Program-made: the position numbers and the translations under genes
Part shown: positions 53,211-63,225 of the stretch, one piece after another
How positions within the stretch are numbered: position 1 is the stretch's first letter
Layout: every line of letters begins with the position of its first letter
Assembly: GCF_029544075.1 (NCBI RefSeq)
Contig: NZ_JAJQJH010000003.1
Location: 62,001-126,000, forward strand
Direction of reading: 5' to 3'
Length of the DNA stretch: 64,000 bases
Source: Chromohalobacter canadensis
GTDB taxonomy: Bacteria > Pseudomonadota > Gammaproteobacteria > Pseudomonadales > Halomonadaceae
The notes under the pieces: generated by a model
What the model was told of the DNA's origin: nothing
Database searches by the model: none
The model's input: the letters and a program-made list of their open reading frames with translations, nothing else

Positions 53211-54806
53211 TCAGGTGTCGAAATGCAATCCAGAGGCCTCGAGTAGACGCTTCGTATAAGGTTCTCGAGGCTGCCTGAGTAGCGTCTCGCAGTCGCCTTG
53301 CTCGACGATCTCGCCGTCCTTGAGCACCATGATGCGGTGCGCCATGGCGCGTACCACGGCGAGATCGTGGCTGATAAACAGGTAACTCAGCCCGCGTCGG
53401 GCCTGAAGGCCGCGTAGCAAGCTGATGAGCTGCTTCTGCACGCTGCGGTCGAGCGCTGAAGTCGGTTCGTCGAGCACGACAAGGTCGGGCTCGAGAATGA
53501 GGGCACGCGCCACGGCGATGCGTTGGCGCTGGCCGCCCGAGAACTCGTGCGGGTAACGTGCTGCGCAATTCGCCGGCAGGCCGACTTCCTCGAGTGTGGC
53601 GACGACCCGTTGCTCGACGTCCGCGTCGCTGAGTGTCGGATGGTGAAAGCGAAGCCCTTCGCTGACGATATCCATGACGGGCATGCGCGGCGAGAGCGAG
53701 CCGTAAGGATCCTGAAAGACGACTTGAAAGTGCCGCCGGCGGCGGCGTAGCGCGTTGCCACGTAATGTGTCCAGGCGTTCGCCATCGAAGAGGATCTTGC
53801 CGTCGGCGGCGGTCAGGCGTAGAAGCGCCAATGCCAGGGTGGTCTTGCCGGAGCCGGATTCCCCGACCAGGCCCAGGGTTTCGCCGCGCGCGAGGGTGAT
53901 ATCCAGTGGCTGGACGGCCACGAACGGGGCGGGACGGCGCCCGAACCAGGATTTGCTTCGCGCGAATGAGACGCCGAGGCTGCGTGCCTCGAGCAGCATC
54001 TCGCGTGTTTCCGGCAACGGCGCGGCATGGCCATCGGGGTTGGCGGCGAGCAGGTGTTGGGTATAGGCCGCGCGAGGGGCATCGAAGACGTGTGTGACAC
54101 TGCCGCTTTCGACGAGCCTGCCATGCTGCATGACATGCACGCTGTCGGCATGCCGGCGCACCAGATTGAGATCGTGGGTGATGAACAGCATGGCCATGCC
54201 ATTGGCGTCGCGTAACCGTGCCAGCAAGGCCAGAATTTCCTGCTGCACGGTGACGTCCAGCGCCGTGGTCGGTTCATCGGCAATGAGAAGCTGCGGTGCG
54301 TTGGCAATGGCCATGGCGATCACCACGCGTTGGCGTTGTCCACCCGAGAGCTGATGGGGATGCGCCTCAAGCAGTTCGTCGGGCCGCGGCAGTTGTACTT
54401 CCACCAGCAGTTCCCGGGCGCGCTGGCGAGCGGCACGGCCGCGCAAGCCTTGATGAAGACGCAGGGTTTCGCCGAGCTGTTTGCCGACCGTGTGCAAGGG
54501 GTTGAGCGAGGTCGTGGGCTCTTGGAACACGAAGCCGACTTGGCCACCGCGCAGCGTATTCCAGCGCCGCGGTGATAGACCTTCTAGGGACTGTCCGCAG
54601 AGCCAACGTCCGCCCTCGACGCGCGTGCCAGGCGGCAGCAGGTCGAGGGCGCCAAGGGCGGATACCGACTTGCCGGAGCCTGATTCGCCGACCAACGCCG
54701 CGGTTTCGCCACGGCGTATGGTGAGTGAGAGGTCCTCGACGACGCGCATGTCGCCGAAGGCGATGCGCAGGGCATCGAGTTCGAATACGACGTCGTCATT
54801 GGCCAT
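53211..54806 (-). CDS. yejF: peptide ABC transporter ATPase YejF (two ATPase domains)
   Basis: 531 residues. Two fused ABC domains: Walker A GESGSGKSVSALG (about 38) and GESGSGKTTLALAL (about 320), signatures LSGGQRQRVVIA and FSGGQRQRIAVA, Walker B LLIADEPTTALD and LVVLDEPTSALD. Powers the YejABE importer. Longer in-frame starts run into yejE, so the ATG at 54806 with an 11-base overlap is used. Confidence 0.93.
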   Translation of the reverse strand: MANDDVVFELDALRIAFGDMRVVEDLSLTIRRGETAALVGESGSGKSVSALGALDLLPPGTRVEGGRWLCGQSLEGLSPRRWNTLRGGQVGFVFQEPTTSLNPLHTVGKQLGETLRLHQGLRGRAARQRARELLVEVQLPRPDELLEAHPHQLSGGQRQRVVIAMAIANAPQLLIADEPTTALDVTVQQEILALLARLRDANGMAMLFITHDLNLVRRHADSVHVMQHGRLVESGSVTHVFDAPRAAYTQHLLAANPDGHAAPLPETREMLLEARSLGVSFARSKSWFGRRPAPFVAVQPLDITLARGETLGLVGESGSGKTTLALALLRLTAADGKILFDGERLDTLRGNALRRRRRHFQVVFQDPYGSLSPRMPVMDIVSEGLRFHHPTLSDADVEQRVVATLEEVGLPANCAARYPHEFSGGQRQRIAVARALILEPDLVVLDEPTSALDRSVQKQLISLLRGLQARRGLSYLFISHDLAVVRAMAHRIMVLKDGEIVEQGDCETLLRQPREPYTKRLLEASGLHFDT

Positions 54807-55902
54807 GCGCGGTTCTCCCGGGTAGATCATCGGTATCGGCGGTCGTCGATGTGGCGGTGCTGGGCACGTGGCGCGGATCGAAGGCATCACGTAGTCCTTC
54901 GCCGATGAAGACCAGCAGCGAGAGCATGATTCCAAGACTCAGGAAGGCCGTGATACCAAGCCAGGGCGCCTGCAGGTTGTTCTTGCCCTGGGCGACCAGC
55001 TCGCCCAACGAGGGAGAGCCCGGCGGCAGGCCGAAGCCCAGGAAATCCAGCGCGGTGAGGGTGGTGATCGCCCCTGTGAACAGAAACGGGATGAACGTCA
55101 GGGTGGCGACCATAGCGTTGGGTAGCACATGGCGCCACATGATCAGCCGCGACGGCAGTCCCATGGCACGCGCCGCGCGTACGTACTCGAGATTGCGCGC
55201 GCGCAGGAATTCGGCGCGCACGATGTCGACCAGCCCCAGCCAGGAAAACAGCAGCATGATGCCCAGCAACCACCACAGGTTGGGCTGCACCAGGCTGGCG
55301 AGGATGATCAGCAGGAACAGTACCGGCATGCCCGACCAGATTTCGATGATGCGCTGCCCAATCAGGTCGACCTTGCCGCCGAAATAGCCTTGCACGCCCC
55401 CGAACAGGACGCCAAGCGCCATCGAGCCCACCGTCAGTACCACGGCGAAGACCACCGAGAGCCGGAAGCCATAGAGCACGCGGGCGAAGACGTCGCGGCC
55501 GTGGTCGTCGGTTCCCAACCAGTGACGTGCCGAGGGCGGCGAGGGTGCAGGCCCCGTCAGCTCGCGATCCAGCGTATCGTAGGAGAAGGGCACGGGGGGC
55601 CATAGCATCCAACCCTGCGAGGAGATGCTTTCCCGGACGACAGGGTCGCGGTAGTCGGCTGTCGTGGGGAGAAAACCGCCGAACTCGGTTTCGGGATAAT
55701 CGAATACCACCGGGGCGTACCACTGGCCCTGGTAGTGCATGACGATGGGCTTGTCGTTGGCGACCAGTTCCGCGCCCAGACTGACGATCAGCAGCAGGAC
55801 GAAGGCCCACAGCGACCACCAGGCGCGCCGGTTGCCGCGAAAGATCTGCCAGCGGCGGCGGGCGATGGGAGACGGTTGCGCGCGCTTGCGAAGTGTCATC
55901 AT
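54796..55902 (-). CDS. yejE: peptide ABC transporter permease YejE
   Basis: 368 residues. An N-terminal helix ([20 protein letters not shown]) is followed by a large periplasmic loop typical of YejE ([20 protein letters not shown]), then the core with five helices and the coupling motif [20 protein letters not shown]. The ATG at 55902 overlaps the yejB stop as ATGA; an adjacent ATG at 55899 is also possible. Confidence 0.92.
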   Translation of the reverse strand: MMTLRKRAQPSPIARRRWQIFRGNRRAWWSLWAFVLLLIVSLGAELVANDKPIVMHYQGQWYAPVVFDYPETEFGGFLPTTADYRDPVVRESISSQGWMLWPPVPFSYDTLDRELTGPAPSPPSARHWLGTDDHGRDVFARVLYGFRLSVVFAVVLTVGSMALGVLFGGVQGYFGGKVDLIGQRIIEIWSGMPVLFLLIILASLVQPNLWWLLGIMLLFSWLGLVDIVRAEFLRARNLEYVRAARAMGLPSRLIMWRHVLPNAMVATLTFIPFLFTGAITTLTALDFLGFGLPPGSPSLGELVAQGKNNLQAPWLGITAFLSLGIMLSLLVFIGEGLRDAFDPRHVPSTATSTTADTDDLPGRTAHGQ

Positions 55903-56966
55903 GCCTCCCGCGTCGCGAAGTCGATGCGAGGGTCGACCCACACATAGGTGAGATCCGAGATCAGCTTGAGCACCAATCCGATCAAGGTATAGAGATACAG
56001 CGTGCCGAAGATGACCGGATAGTCGCGCTGCATGACCGCCTCGAAGCCGAGCAACCCAAGGCCGTCCAGCGAGAAGATCACCTCGATCAATAGCGACCCG
56101 GTGAAGAAAATGCCCACCAGCGCCGAGGGGAGCCCCGCGATGATGATCAACATGGCGTTTCGGAACACGTGTCCGTAGAGCACACGGTGCTCGCTGGCGC
56201 CCTTGGCGCGTGCGGTGAGCACGTATTGTTTATGGATTTCGTCGAGGAAGCTGTTCTTGGTCAGCATGGTGAGCGTCGCGAAACTGCCGATGGCCGAGGC
56301 CAGCACGGGCAACGCGATGTGCCAGAAATAATCCTGGATCTTGCCCCACCAGGAGAGGTCGGCGAAGTCGGGCGAGGTCAGTCCGCGCAGCGGAAACCAG
56401 TCCAGATAGCTGCCGCCGGCGAATACCACGATCAGAAAGATGGCGAACAAGAACCCCGGCACGGCGTAGCCCACGATGATCAATCCCGAGGTCCAGACAT
56501 CGAAGCGCGAGCCGTGGCGCAGGGCTTTGCGTATGCCCAGCGGAATCGAGATCGAGTACACCAATAGCGTCGTCCAGAGTCCCAGCGAGATCGAGACCGG
56601 CAGGCGTTCGACGATCAGGTCGATCACCGGCCGCCCGCGAAAGAAGCTATCGCCGAGATCGAAGGTGGCGTAATCGGCCAGCATGCCGAAGAACCGCTCC
56701 ACGGGCGGCTTGTCGAAGCCGAACTGCTTTTCCAATGCTTCTTCGAGGCGTGGGTCGATGCCGCGTGCGTTGCGGGTATCGCCGCTGGATGTCTCGCCGC
56801 CGCCTTCCAGGCGCGTGCTGGCATTGCTGTCCATGCCCTCGAAGCGGGCCAGCATCTGGTCGATGGGGCCGCCCGGTGCCACCTGCACGATAATGAAGTT
56901 GAGCAGCAAGATGCCCAATAGGGTAGGGATCATCAGTAACAGGCGGCGTAGGATGTAATTAGCCAC
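55899..56966 (-). CDS. yejB: peptide ABC transporter permease YejB
   Basis: 355 residues, about six membrane helices. N-terminal [20 protein letters not shown], the YejB insert around [20 protein letters not shown], and the coupling loop [20 protein letters not shown]. The DppB-like family; YejB is longer than DppB because of the insert. Confidence 0.93.
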   Translation of the reverse strand: MANYILRRLLLMIPTLLGILLLNFIIVQVAPGGPIDQMLARFEGMDSNASTRLEGGGETSSGDTRNARGIDPRLEEALEKQFGFDKPPVERFFGMLADYATFDLGDSFFRGRPVIDLIVERLPVSISLGLWTTLLVYSISIPLGIRKALRHGSRFDVWTSGLIIVGYAVPGFLFAIFLIVVFAGGSYLDWFPLRGLTSPDFADLSWWGKIQDYFWHIALPVLASAIGSFATLTMLTKNSFLDEIHKQYVLTARAKGASEHRVLYGHVFRNAMLIIIAGLPSALVGIFFTGSLLIEVIFSLDGLGLLGFEAVMQRDYPVIFGTLYLYTLIGLVLKLISDLTYVWVDPRIDFATREA

Positions 56967-56976
56967 GATGTTGTCC

Positions 56977-58812
56977 TTAGCGTTCGCCGCGTTGACGTTG
57001 TTCTATACGGGACGCGCGCTGTGGATCGACCCACCAGCTCGATAGATCGAAGGTGTATTCGGGGAATGGCTGGGGGTAGCCGAACTTGTCCCATAGCGCC
57101 ACGCGAGTGCCGTCGAGGTGCCATTGGGGAATGACGTAGAAGCCCCAGCGCAGTACCCGGTCGAGGGCACGCGCGGCGGTGTCCAATGCCTGCCGGCTGT
57201 CGGCGCGGATCAGGCTGTCGACCAGGCCGTCGATGGCGGGGCTCTGCAAGCCGATCAGGTTGCGGCTGCGCGGCGCGTCGGCGTAGTCGCTGGTCCAGAA
57301 TTCGCGCTGTTCGTTACCTGGATTGGCGGACTGCGCGAAGCTGCCGAGGATCAGGTCGAAATCGAAGTTGCGCTGGCGCGTCAGGAACTGATTGACGTCG
57401 ACCACGCGCAGGTTGGCCTCGATGCCGAGACGCTCGAGGTTTTGAATCAATGGTAGGGTCACGCGCTCGAACTGAGTGTCGTAGAGCAGAAATTCGAGGC
57501 GCAGCGGCTGTTGTGTCTCGCGGTTGACCAGCGTTCCATCGCGAACCTCATACCCGGCGTCGCGCAGCAGTCCCAGTGCCTTCTTCAGGCGTGCCCGCAA
57601 ACCCTCGGGGCGTGATGCGGGCAGAGGGGCTTCAAAGACATCTTGCGGCAGGTGATCGCGATAGGGCGCGAGTAGCTCACGTTCGGCGTCGCTGGGCAGG
57701 CCGTTGGCTTCCATCTCGGAGCTCTCGAAGTAGCTATCGGTTTCTTCATAGGCGCCGTAGAAGAGGTGCGTGTTGAGCCAATCGAAGTCGGTGGCCAGGG
57801 TCAGCGCTTCGCGAACGCGGCGGTCCTGGAACTTCTCGCGTCGCAGGTTCATGACGAAGGCTTGCATCCCGGCGGGTTGCGCATCGGGGACGACCATGCG
57901 CTTGATGAAGCCTTCCTCTCGAGCGGGGGTGTCGTAAGCGGTGGCCCAGTTCTTGGCACTGCTTTCGCGGCGGAGGTCGAGATTGCCGGCCTTGAAGGCC
58001 TCCAGCGCCACGGTCTGATCCCGGTAGTAGTCATAGGCCAGCCGGTCGATATTGTGCCGCCCACGGTTGATGGGCAGATCGCGCCCCCAGTAATCCTCGA
58101 CACGTTGATAGACGATGCGGCGTCCCGGCGAGAGGCTCTCGACCGCATAGGGACCGGACCCCAGCGGTTTGTCCAGCGTCGGTGAGGCGAAGTCGCGCGA
58201 GCTCCAGTAGTGTTTGGGCAGCACCGGAAGCTGGCCGAGGATCAATGGCAACTCGCGCGAATTGTTGTCGCTGAATTCGAAGCGCACGGTGTCGTCATCC
58301 AGCGCTTCGATCTTGTCGACATCGGCGTAGTAGGCGCGATAGAACGGCTGTCCCTCGTCGCGTAGCAGGCGAAAGCTGAATACGACGTCTTCTGCCGTCA
58401 CGGGGTGGCCATCGTGAAAGCGCGCTTCGGGGCGCAAATCGATTTCCATCCAGTGGCGGTCAGGGTCGAGGCGGATGCCGCCCGCCAGTAGCCCATACAT
58501 GGTGAAGGGCTCATCGGCGCTGGCTTCCATCAAGGTATCGTAGACGTGATTCAGGCCGTCAGCCGGATTGCCCTGAATGATGAAGGGGTTGGTCGAATCG
58601 AAGCTACCCTGTGCGGCTTGTCGCAATTCACCGCCCTTGGGGGCATCCGGATTGGTATAGGGCAGGTGCGAGAAGTCATCGCGCAGTGCAGGCGCGTCGT
58701 AGAGCGAGATCCCCGCGACGGTTGGCACGTCGGCGGCAGGCAATGCCAGCGCCGTGAGGCTAACCGCCCACAGACAAGACCCCAGCAGCCAGGTGCGAAC
58801 GAACGAGGGCAT
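56977..58812 (-). CDS. yejA: peptide-binding protein YejA
   Basis: 611 residues with a signal peptide ([19 protein letters not shown]) and an SBP family 5 body: [74 protein letters not shown]. It captures oligopeptides (in enterobacteria, also microcin C) for YejBEF. AAGGA lies nine bases before the ATG at 58812. First gene of yejABEF; eleven bases before yejB. Confidence 0.93.
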   Translation of the reverse strand: MPSFVRTWLLGSCLWAVSLTALALPAADVPTVAGISLYDAPALRDDFSHLPYTNPDAPKGGELRQAAQGSFDSTNPFIIQGNPADGLNHVYDTLMEASADEPFTMYGLLAGGIRLDPDRHWMEIDLRPEARFHDGHPVTAEDVVFSFRLLRDEGQPFYRAYYADVDKIEALDDDTVRFEFSDNNSRELPLILGQLPVLPKHYWSSRDFASPTLDKPLGSGPYAVESLSPGRRIVYQRVEDYWGRDLPINRGRHNIDRLAYDYYRDQTVALEAFKAGNLDLRRESSAKNWATAYDTPAREEGFIKRMVVPDAQPAGMQAFVMNLRREKFQDRRVREALTLATDFDWLNTHLFYGAYEETDSYFESSEMEANGLPSDAERELLAPYRDHLPQDVFEAPLPASRPEGLRARLKKALGLLRDAGYEVRDGTLVNRETQQPLRLEFLLYDTQFERVTLPLIQNLERLGIEANLRVVDVNQFLTRQRNFDFDLILGSFAQSANPGNEQREFWTSDYADAPRSRNLIGLQSPAIDGLVDSLIRADSRQALDTAARALDRVLRWGFYVIPQWHLDGTRVALWDKFGYPQPFPEYTFDLSSWWVDPQRASRIEQRQRGER

Positions 58813-58917
58813 CAATCGATTCCTTGAAGCAAGATGCGCAGAGGCCGGTGAAGCACCGGCCCGCTCGCTAGCCTACCCCAGCAGTGTCGCGCTGAGTAGA
58901 GGTATCGCTCAATGCGC

Positions 58918-60249
58918 TCAGCGAGAGGCCTGGCGCAAGGTCAAACGTTGCCCGGGTTGCAGATAATCGCTTTGATCGAGCTGGTTCCAGCGTGCCAGGT
59001 CGCCGACGCTGACGTCATGGCGCGCTGCGATACGCGACAGGCTGTCGCCCGGCTTGACCCTGACTTCGCGCGTGGCGTCGCCACTGGCCAGGCTGGGAGA
59101 TTGGCCGGTGGAAGGGACCACCAGCGACTGCCCGATGCGCAATGAGTCGCCGCTGAGCGAATTCTGCTGACGTAACACGCTGATGGGAATGTCATGACGC
59201 GCGGCGATGCCGGAGAGGGTGTCGCCGCGTTTGACCACATAATGCGCCTTGGCCTGACGTTTCTCGGCGGGCAGCGTATCGAGCTTGGCAAGAAAGCGCT
59301 TGCGGCTGTCGGCGGGGATCACCAGTTTGGCGTTTTGATCGGGGCGTGTCGCTTCGCGTCGAAAGGCTGGGTTGAGGTCGCGCAGTCGCGCCTCGCTAAC
59401 CCCGGCGAGCTGCGCGGCATCGGTCAGCGCGAGTTGGCCCTTGGCTTTTACTTGGGCAATGGTGGGGCGATCGGGGATGTCAGGCAGAGTGACCGCGTAG
59501 CGCTGCGGATCGGAAACCACCGCGGCCAACGCCAGCAGCTTGGGAACATAGTCCATGGTTTGATTGGGCAGTGAGAGGTGCCAGTAATCGATGGGCTTGC
59601 CTTGGGCGGCGGCCCTCTCACGCGCGCGGTTGACCGTCCCCGCGCCAGCATTGTAAGCCGCCAGGGCAAGTTCGAGATTACCCTCATACCATTGGTCGGC
59701 GAGTGTCTGCAGATAATCCAGAGCGGCGGCTGTCGAGGCGACGACATCGCGACGGCCGTCATACCACCATGTGTCGGTCAGGCCCATGGCCTCGCCAGTG
59801 CCCGGCATGAACTGCCATAGCCCTGAGGCGCCGCCGGGATGGGCGGCGGTGGGGTCGTAAGCGCTTTCGATGAACGGCAGCAATGCCAGTTCGGTGGGCA
59901 TGTCGCGTGCTTCGAGCTGACGGGTGACCCAACGCAGCCAAGGACGCGCATTTTGGGCCATGGCCGAGACATATTCGGGATGCGCGGAAAAGTAGTCGAG
60001 CCACTCTTTGACGCGCGGATTCTCGATGTCGTGGGGCAATCCGAAACCGCTTTTAAGGCGTGTCCAGGCATCGGCTTGCGCGGCGCTTTGAAGCTCCAGC
60101 GCTTGCCAGAAGGTCCCGTGGTGCGCCGATGCAACCGTGTCGTCGCCGGTCGGTGAGCCGCTGGTCGCTAGCGCGGGCAGCGACAAAGGGATCAGAAAAA
60201 GACCTCCCGCCAAGCTCAGCGCTTGGCGGCGGATCGATCGAACGTGCAT
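58918..60249 (-). CDS. mltD: MltD-like lytic transglycosylase with two LysM domains
   Basis: 443 residues. The family 1 catalytic domain (about 95-230) has the Glu in ALLPFIESAYDPTAAHPGG, ASGLWQFMPGTGEAMGL and ALAAYNAGAGTVNRARE. Two LysM modules follow (about 340-385, YVVKRGDTLSGIAARHDIP; about 396-440, RVKPGDSLSRIAARHDVSV). It cuts peptidoglycan with 1,6-anhydro products. E. coli MltD is a lipoprotein, but here the signal (SLAGGLFLIPLSLPALA) has no Cys and looks like a type I signal. The ATG at 60249 is chosen because AGAGG precedes it; longer frames exist. Confidence 0.9.
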   Translation of the reverse strand: MHVRSIRRQALSLAGGLFLIPLSLPALATSGSPTGDDTVASAHHGTFWQALELQSAAQADAWTRLKSGFGLPHDIENPRVKEWLDYFSAHPEYVSAMAQNARPWLRWVTRQLEARDMPTELALLPFIESAYDPTAAHPGGASGLWQFMPGTGEAMGLTDTWWYDGRRDVVASTAAALDYLQTLADQWYEGNLELALAAYNAGAGTVNRARERAAAQGKPIDYWHLSLPNQTMDYVPKLLALAAVVSDPQRYAVTLPDIPDRPTIAQVKAKGQLALTDAAQLAGVSEARLRDLNPAFRREATRPDQNAKLVIPADSRKRFLAKLDTLPAEKRQAKAHYVVKRGDTLSGIAARHDIPISVLRQQNSLSGDSLRIGQSLVVPSTGQSPSLASGDATREVRVKPGDSLSRIAARHDVSVGDLARWNQLDQSDYLQPGQRLTLRQASR

Positions 60250-60296
60250 GGGAAGCGAACCTCTCGAGGGCATGACGTCAGTTGGGCATGGTATTG

Positions 60297-61064
60297 CTAG
60301 AAACGGTCTTTCCATTCGCGCAGTGTGGCGAAGGCGCTACTGGCGTCGTCGGCATTACCCTGTTCGGCCACTGCGCTGAGCAGGCCGGGTTGGTCGATGC
60401 GCAAGAAAGGATTGATCTGGCGCTCGGAGCCGATGTTAGTAGGCAGCGTGGGTCGCTCCAGCCGGCGTGCTTTTTCGCACTCCTCGAGGTAGGCGTCCCG
60501 CGTGGGGTTGTCGGGCTCTGCAGCCTGAGAGAAGCGCAGGTTGGCTAGCGTATATTCGTGACCCGCGAACACCATGGTGTCGTCGGGCAATGCCGCGAGG
60601 CGCTCAAGCGAGCGCTGCATCTGCGCAGGCGAGCCTTCGAACAAGCGTCCGCAACCGGCCGAGAACATCACGTCGCCACAAAACAGCAGCCCCGGCGTTC
60701 CGGGGGCGTAAAAGGCGATATGGTCGAGCGTGTGGCCGGGGACCGCGAGGACTTCGAAGCGCCGTCCCTGCACGCGGCATTCATCGTCGTCGCCCACGAC
60801 TTCGTCAACGGAGGGAATGGCCGTGTTGTCGGGGCCGATCACGCGCGGCCCATAGCGTTTGACCAATGTTTCGATGCCGCCCGTGTGATCGTGGTGGTGG
60901 TGGGTGACCAAAATCGCCACCAGGTTCAGATTTTCACGCTCCAGGTATTCGATGACGGGTTGCGCGTCGCCGGGATCGACGATCGCTACCTTATCGCTGG
61001 CATCCTGACGGAGCAGCCAGATATAGTTGTCCTGGAACGCGGGAATTGGAATCACGGTCAACAT
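60297..61064 (-). CDS. gloB: hydroxyacylglutathione hydrolase (glyoxalase II)
   Basis: 255 residues. Metallo-beta-lactamase motif THHHHDHTGG (about 54-63), FCGDVMFSAGCGRLFEG with the bridging Asp, FAGHEYTLANLRFS, and C-terminal ERQINPFLR, the glyoxalase II tail. Hydrolyses S-lactoylglutathione in methylglyoxal removal. Divergent from yafS, the same order as in E. coli. Confidence 0.96.
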   Translation of the reverse strand: MLTVIPIPAFQDNYIWLLRQDASDKVAIVDPGDAQPVIEYLERENLNLVAILVTHHHHDHTGGIETLVKRYGPRVIGPDNTAIPSVDEVVGDDDECRVQGRRFEVLAVPGHTLDHIAFYAPGTPGLLFCGDVMFSAGCGRLFEGSPAQMQRSLERLAALPDDTMVFAGHEYTLANLRFSQAAEPDNPTRDAYLEECEKARRLERPTLPTNIGSERQINPFLRIDQPGLLSAVAEQGNADDASSAFATLREWKDRF

Positions 61065-61184
61065 AGTACGCTAGACCTCGGCAAACGTCGGAAACACGCC
61101 TGTCATCACGCCATGCACGACGGCGGACAGCAGCGTAAAATGCGACAACCTTGGGGGGAATGGGCCGTAGTGTCAAATTCGCAT

Positions 61185-61973
61185 ATGACAATGACGTTGG
61201 CGCAGGCCGTCCGCGAGGGGCGCCGCTTCTGGGGCTCCGAAGATGGCGTTGCGTTATGGCAGGCGCAGCGTGCGTGCCTGGGGCCTCTCTGCGAGTCGCA
61301 CTTCGGATCTCACAGCTTGCAACTCGGTATGGCGTCACGGCTGACCGACATGTGCCCCATTCACCATGCGATGAGTTGGGCGCCGACGCGCGCCTTGGCT
61401 CAGGATGATGCCACCTTGGTGTGCGACCCCAGCACCTTGCCGCTTCCCGATGAAAGCCTCGATCTCGTGCTGGTGCATCATCTGTTGGAGGTGATGCCCA
61501 ACGCGCATCATCTGGTGCGTGAGGCGGCACGGGTCACGCGCGATGATGGCTTGCTGGTGATGATGGGCTGGAATCCTTTCGGCGCCGATGCCCTGGGGCA
61601 TTTGTCACCTGCCAGTCGGCGTCGTTGGCCCTGCAAGGGGCGCTGGCGGCGCAGCGGCCGGTTGCGGGAGTGGTTAGAGTTTGTCGATTTCGAGATCGAC
61701 CGCGTAGACTACTGCGGCTTTCGCCTGCCTGGCGGGCATATTCACAACTTGGGGCTCGAAACGCTAGGACGCCGTTATAATCTTCCCTTTGGGGGATGTT
61801 ATCTGATCGTGGCCCGGCGTAAGCAGATCCCTGTACAGCCGTTGCGCACCTTGCTGCGCCGCGATGCGATGGCGGGCAAATGGCTCGGCCCCGCTGCGCT
61901 TCATTGCGATCACGGCAGGCGCTCGGGCCGCGCCACGCACGCCCACGACGATAGGATGGCCGAGGTTGACTGA
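61185..61973 (+). CDS. yafS: YafS-like SAM-dependent methyltransferase
   Basis: 262 residues. A class I methyltransferase core with [37 protein letters not shown] and [15 protein letters not shown]. The glycine-rich SAM loop is weak, as in YafS. Target unknown. The ATG at 61185 is used; a GTG at 61170 is in frame with GGGGGGA further upstream, so the true start could be there. The C-terminal 40 residues are basic and low in complexity. Adjacent to rnhA and dnaQ. Confidence 0.78.
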   Translation: MTMTLAQAVREGRRFWGSEDGVALWQAQRACLGPLCESHFGSHSLQLGMASRLTDMCPIHHAMSWAPTRALAQDDATLVCDPSTLPLPDESLDLVLVHHLLEVMPNAHHLVREAARVTRDDGLLVMMGWNPFGADALGHLSPASRRRWPCKGRWRRSGRLREWLEFVDFEIDRVDYCGFRLPGGHIHNLGLETLGRRYNLPFGGCYLIVARRKQIPVQPLRTLLRRDAMAGKWLGPAALHCDHGRRSGRATHAHDDRMAEVD

Positions 61974-61992
61974 TACTCCCACCGTGGGCGAT

Positions 61993-62460
61993 ATGCCCCA
62001 TGTGACCATTTATACCGACGGCGCCTGTCGCGGTAACCCCGGGCCCGGCGGCTGGGGTGCGGTGCTGCGTTACGGCCAGCACGAGAAAACCCTTAATGGC
62101 GGCGAGGCCGAGACCACCAACAATCGCATGGAACTGACGGCCGCGATTCAGGCGCTGCGGATCTTGACGCGTTCCTGCGAGGTGGCGCTATGGACCGATT
62201 CCGAGTACCTGAGAAAGGGCATTACCGAGTGGGTCCATGGCTGGATCAAGCGTGGCTGGAAGACCGCTGCCAAGAAACCGGTCAAGAACGCCGAGTTGTG
62301 GCGTGAACTACTCGAGGAAGCCCAGCGCCATCGCATCGAATGGCACTGGGTAAAAGGACACAGTGGCCACGAAGGTAACGAACTGGCCGATACGCTCGCC
62401 AACGCCGCCACCGACGACGTGCAGGCGGCTCAGCGGCGGGCCATGGCAGGAGAAGAGTAA
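61993..62460 (+). CDS. rnhA: ribonuclease HI
   Basis: 155 residues, the same as E. coli. Catalytic acids in [16 protein letters not shown] (Asp about 9), NNRMELTAA (Glu about 47), [12 protein letters not shown] (Asp about 69) and GHEGNELAD (Asp about 133). Removes RNA from RNA-DNA hybrids. Ends three bases before dnaQ; the pair is a conserved gammaproteobacterial neighbour set, though usually divergent in E. coli. Confidence 0.97.
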   Translation: MPHVTIYTDGACRGNPGPGGWGAVLRYGQHEKTLNGGEAETTNNRMELTAAIQALRILTRSCEVALWTDSEYLRKGITEWVHGWIKRGWKTAAKKPVKNAELWRELLEEAQRHRIEWHWVKGHSGHEGNELADTLANAATDDVQAAQRRAMAGEE

Positions 62461-62463
62461 GCA

Positions 62464-63225
62464 ATGCGTCAGATCGTACTGGACACCGAAACGACCGGCA
62501 TCGATCCCAAGGAAGGGCATCGCCTGATCGAGATTGGGGCGGTGGAGGTAGTCAATCGCCGGTTGACCGGCAATAACTTCCATCAATACATCAATCCCGA
62601 ACGCGATATCGACCCCGAGGCCGTGGAAATACACGGCATCACCAATGAACGCGTCGCCGACGAACCCGTGTTCGCGGATGTTGCCGATGCCTTTTGGGAA
62701 TACATTCGCGGCGGCGAGCTGGTGATTCACAACGCGGCGTTTGACGTTGGCTTCATCGATCACGAATTCGGCCTGCTGCAGAATAAACGCGGTGGGCCGC
62801 GCCTGGGTCCGGTCGCGGATCACTGCGGTGTGCTCGATACGTTGGCCATGGCGCGTAAGTTGCATCCAGGGCAACGCAATAGCCTGGACGCGCTGTGCAA
62901 GCGCTATGCCATCGATAACGGTCGCCGAGTTCTCCACGGCGCGTTGCTGGATGCGGAAATCCTGTCCGATGTCTACCTGGCAATGACCGGGGGGCAGACG
63001 GCGCTTTCGCTAGCCGGCATCGACGGGGCCACTGGCGGCGGCGCGGAGGGAGCGAATAGCGTCAGTGGCATTCGGCGTGTGACACGGGAAGGCGTGACAC
63101 TGGTGGTGGCGCGCCCCAGCGAGGCGGAACTGAGTGCGCATCGGGCCAAGCTCGATAGCATTCGCCAGGCGGCGGGTGAGTGTCATTGGGACGCGTTGGA
63201 CGAGGCGCTGCAGGAGCTCAAATGA
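62464..63225 (+). CDS. dnaQ: DNA polymerase III epsilon subunit (proofreading exonuclease)
   Basis: 253 residues. ExoI VLDTETTGIDPKEGH (about 5-19), ExoII NAAFDVGFIDHEF (about 94-106), ExoIII HGALLDAEILSDVYLAMTGG (His about 159, Asp about 164). The C-terminal tail (about 185-253) would bind the alpha subunit. Stop overlaps the nudC start by four bases (ATGA). Confidence 0.97.
   Translation: MRQIVLDTETTGIDPKEGHRLIEIGAVEVVNRRLTGNNFHQYINPERDIDPEAVEIHGITNERVADEPVFADVADAFWEYIRGGELVIHNAAFDVGFIDHEFGLLQNKRGGPRLGPVADHCGVLDTLAMARKLHPGQRNSLDALCKRYAIDNGRRVLHGALLDAEILSDVYLAMTGGQTALSLAGIDGATGGGAEGANSVSGIRRVTREGVTLVVARPSEAELSAHRAKLDSIRQAAGECHWDALDEALQELK

Noticed and set aside
53176-53217. Inverted repeat CCTGACGA ... 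TCGTCAGG after yejF as a terminator
   Set aside because: The arms are 25 bases apart and the T-run lies inside the loop, not after the stem.
60558-61973. 471-codon frame extending yafS far upstream
   Set aside because: The upstream half is antisense to gloB, which is certain. The methyltransferase homology starts only near 61185.
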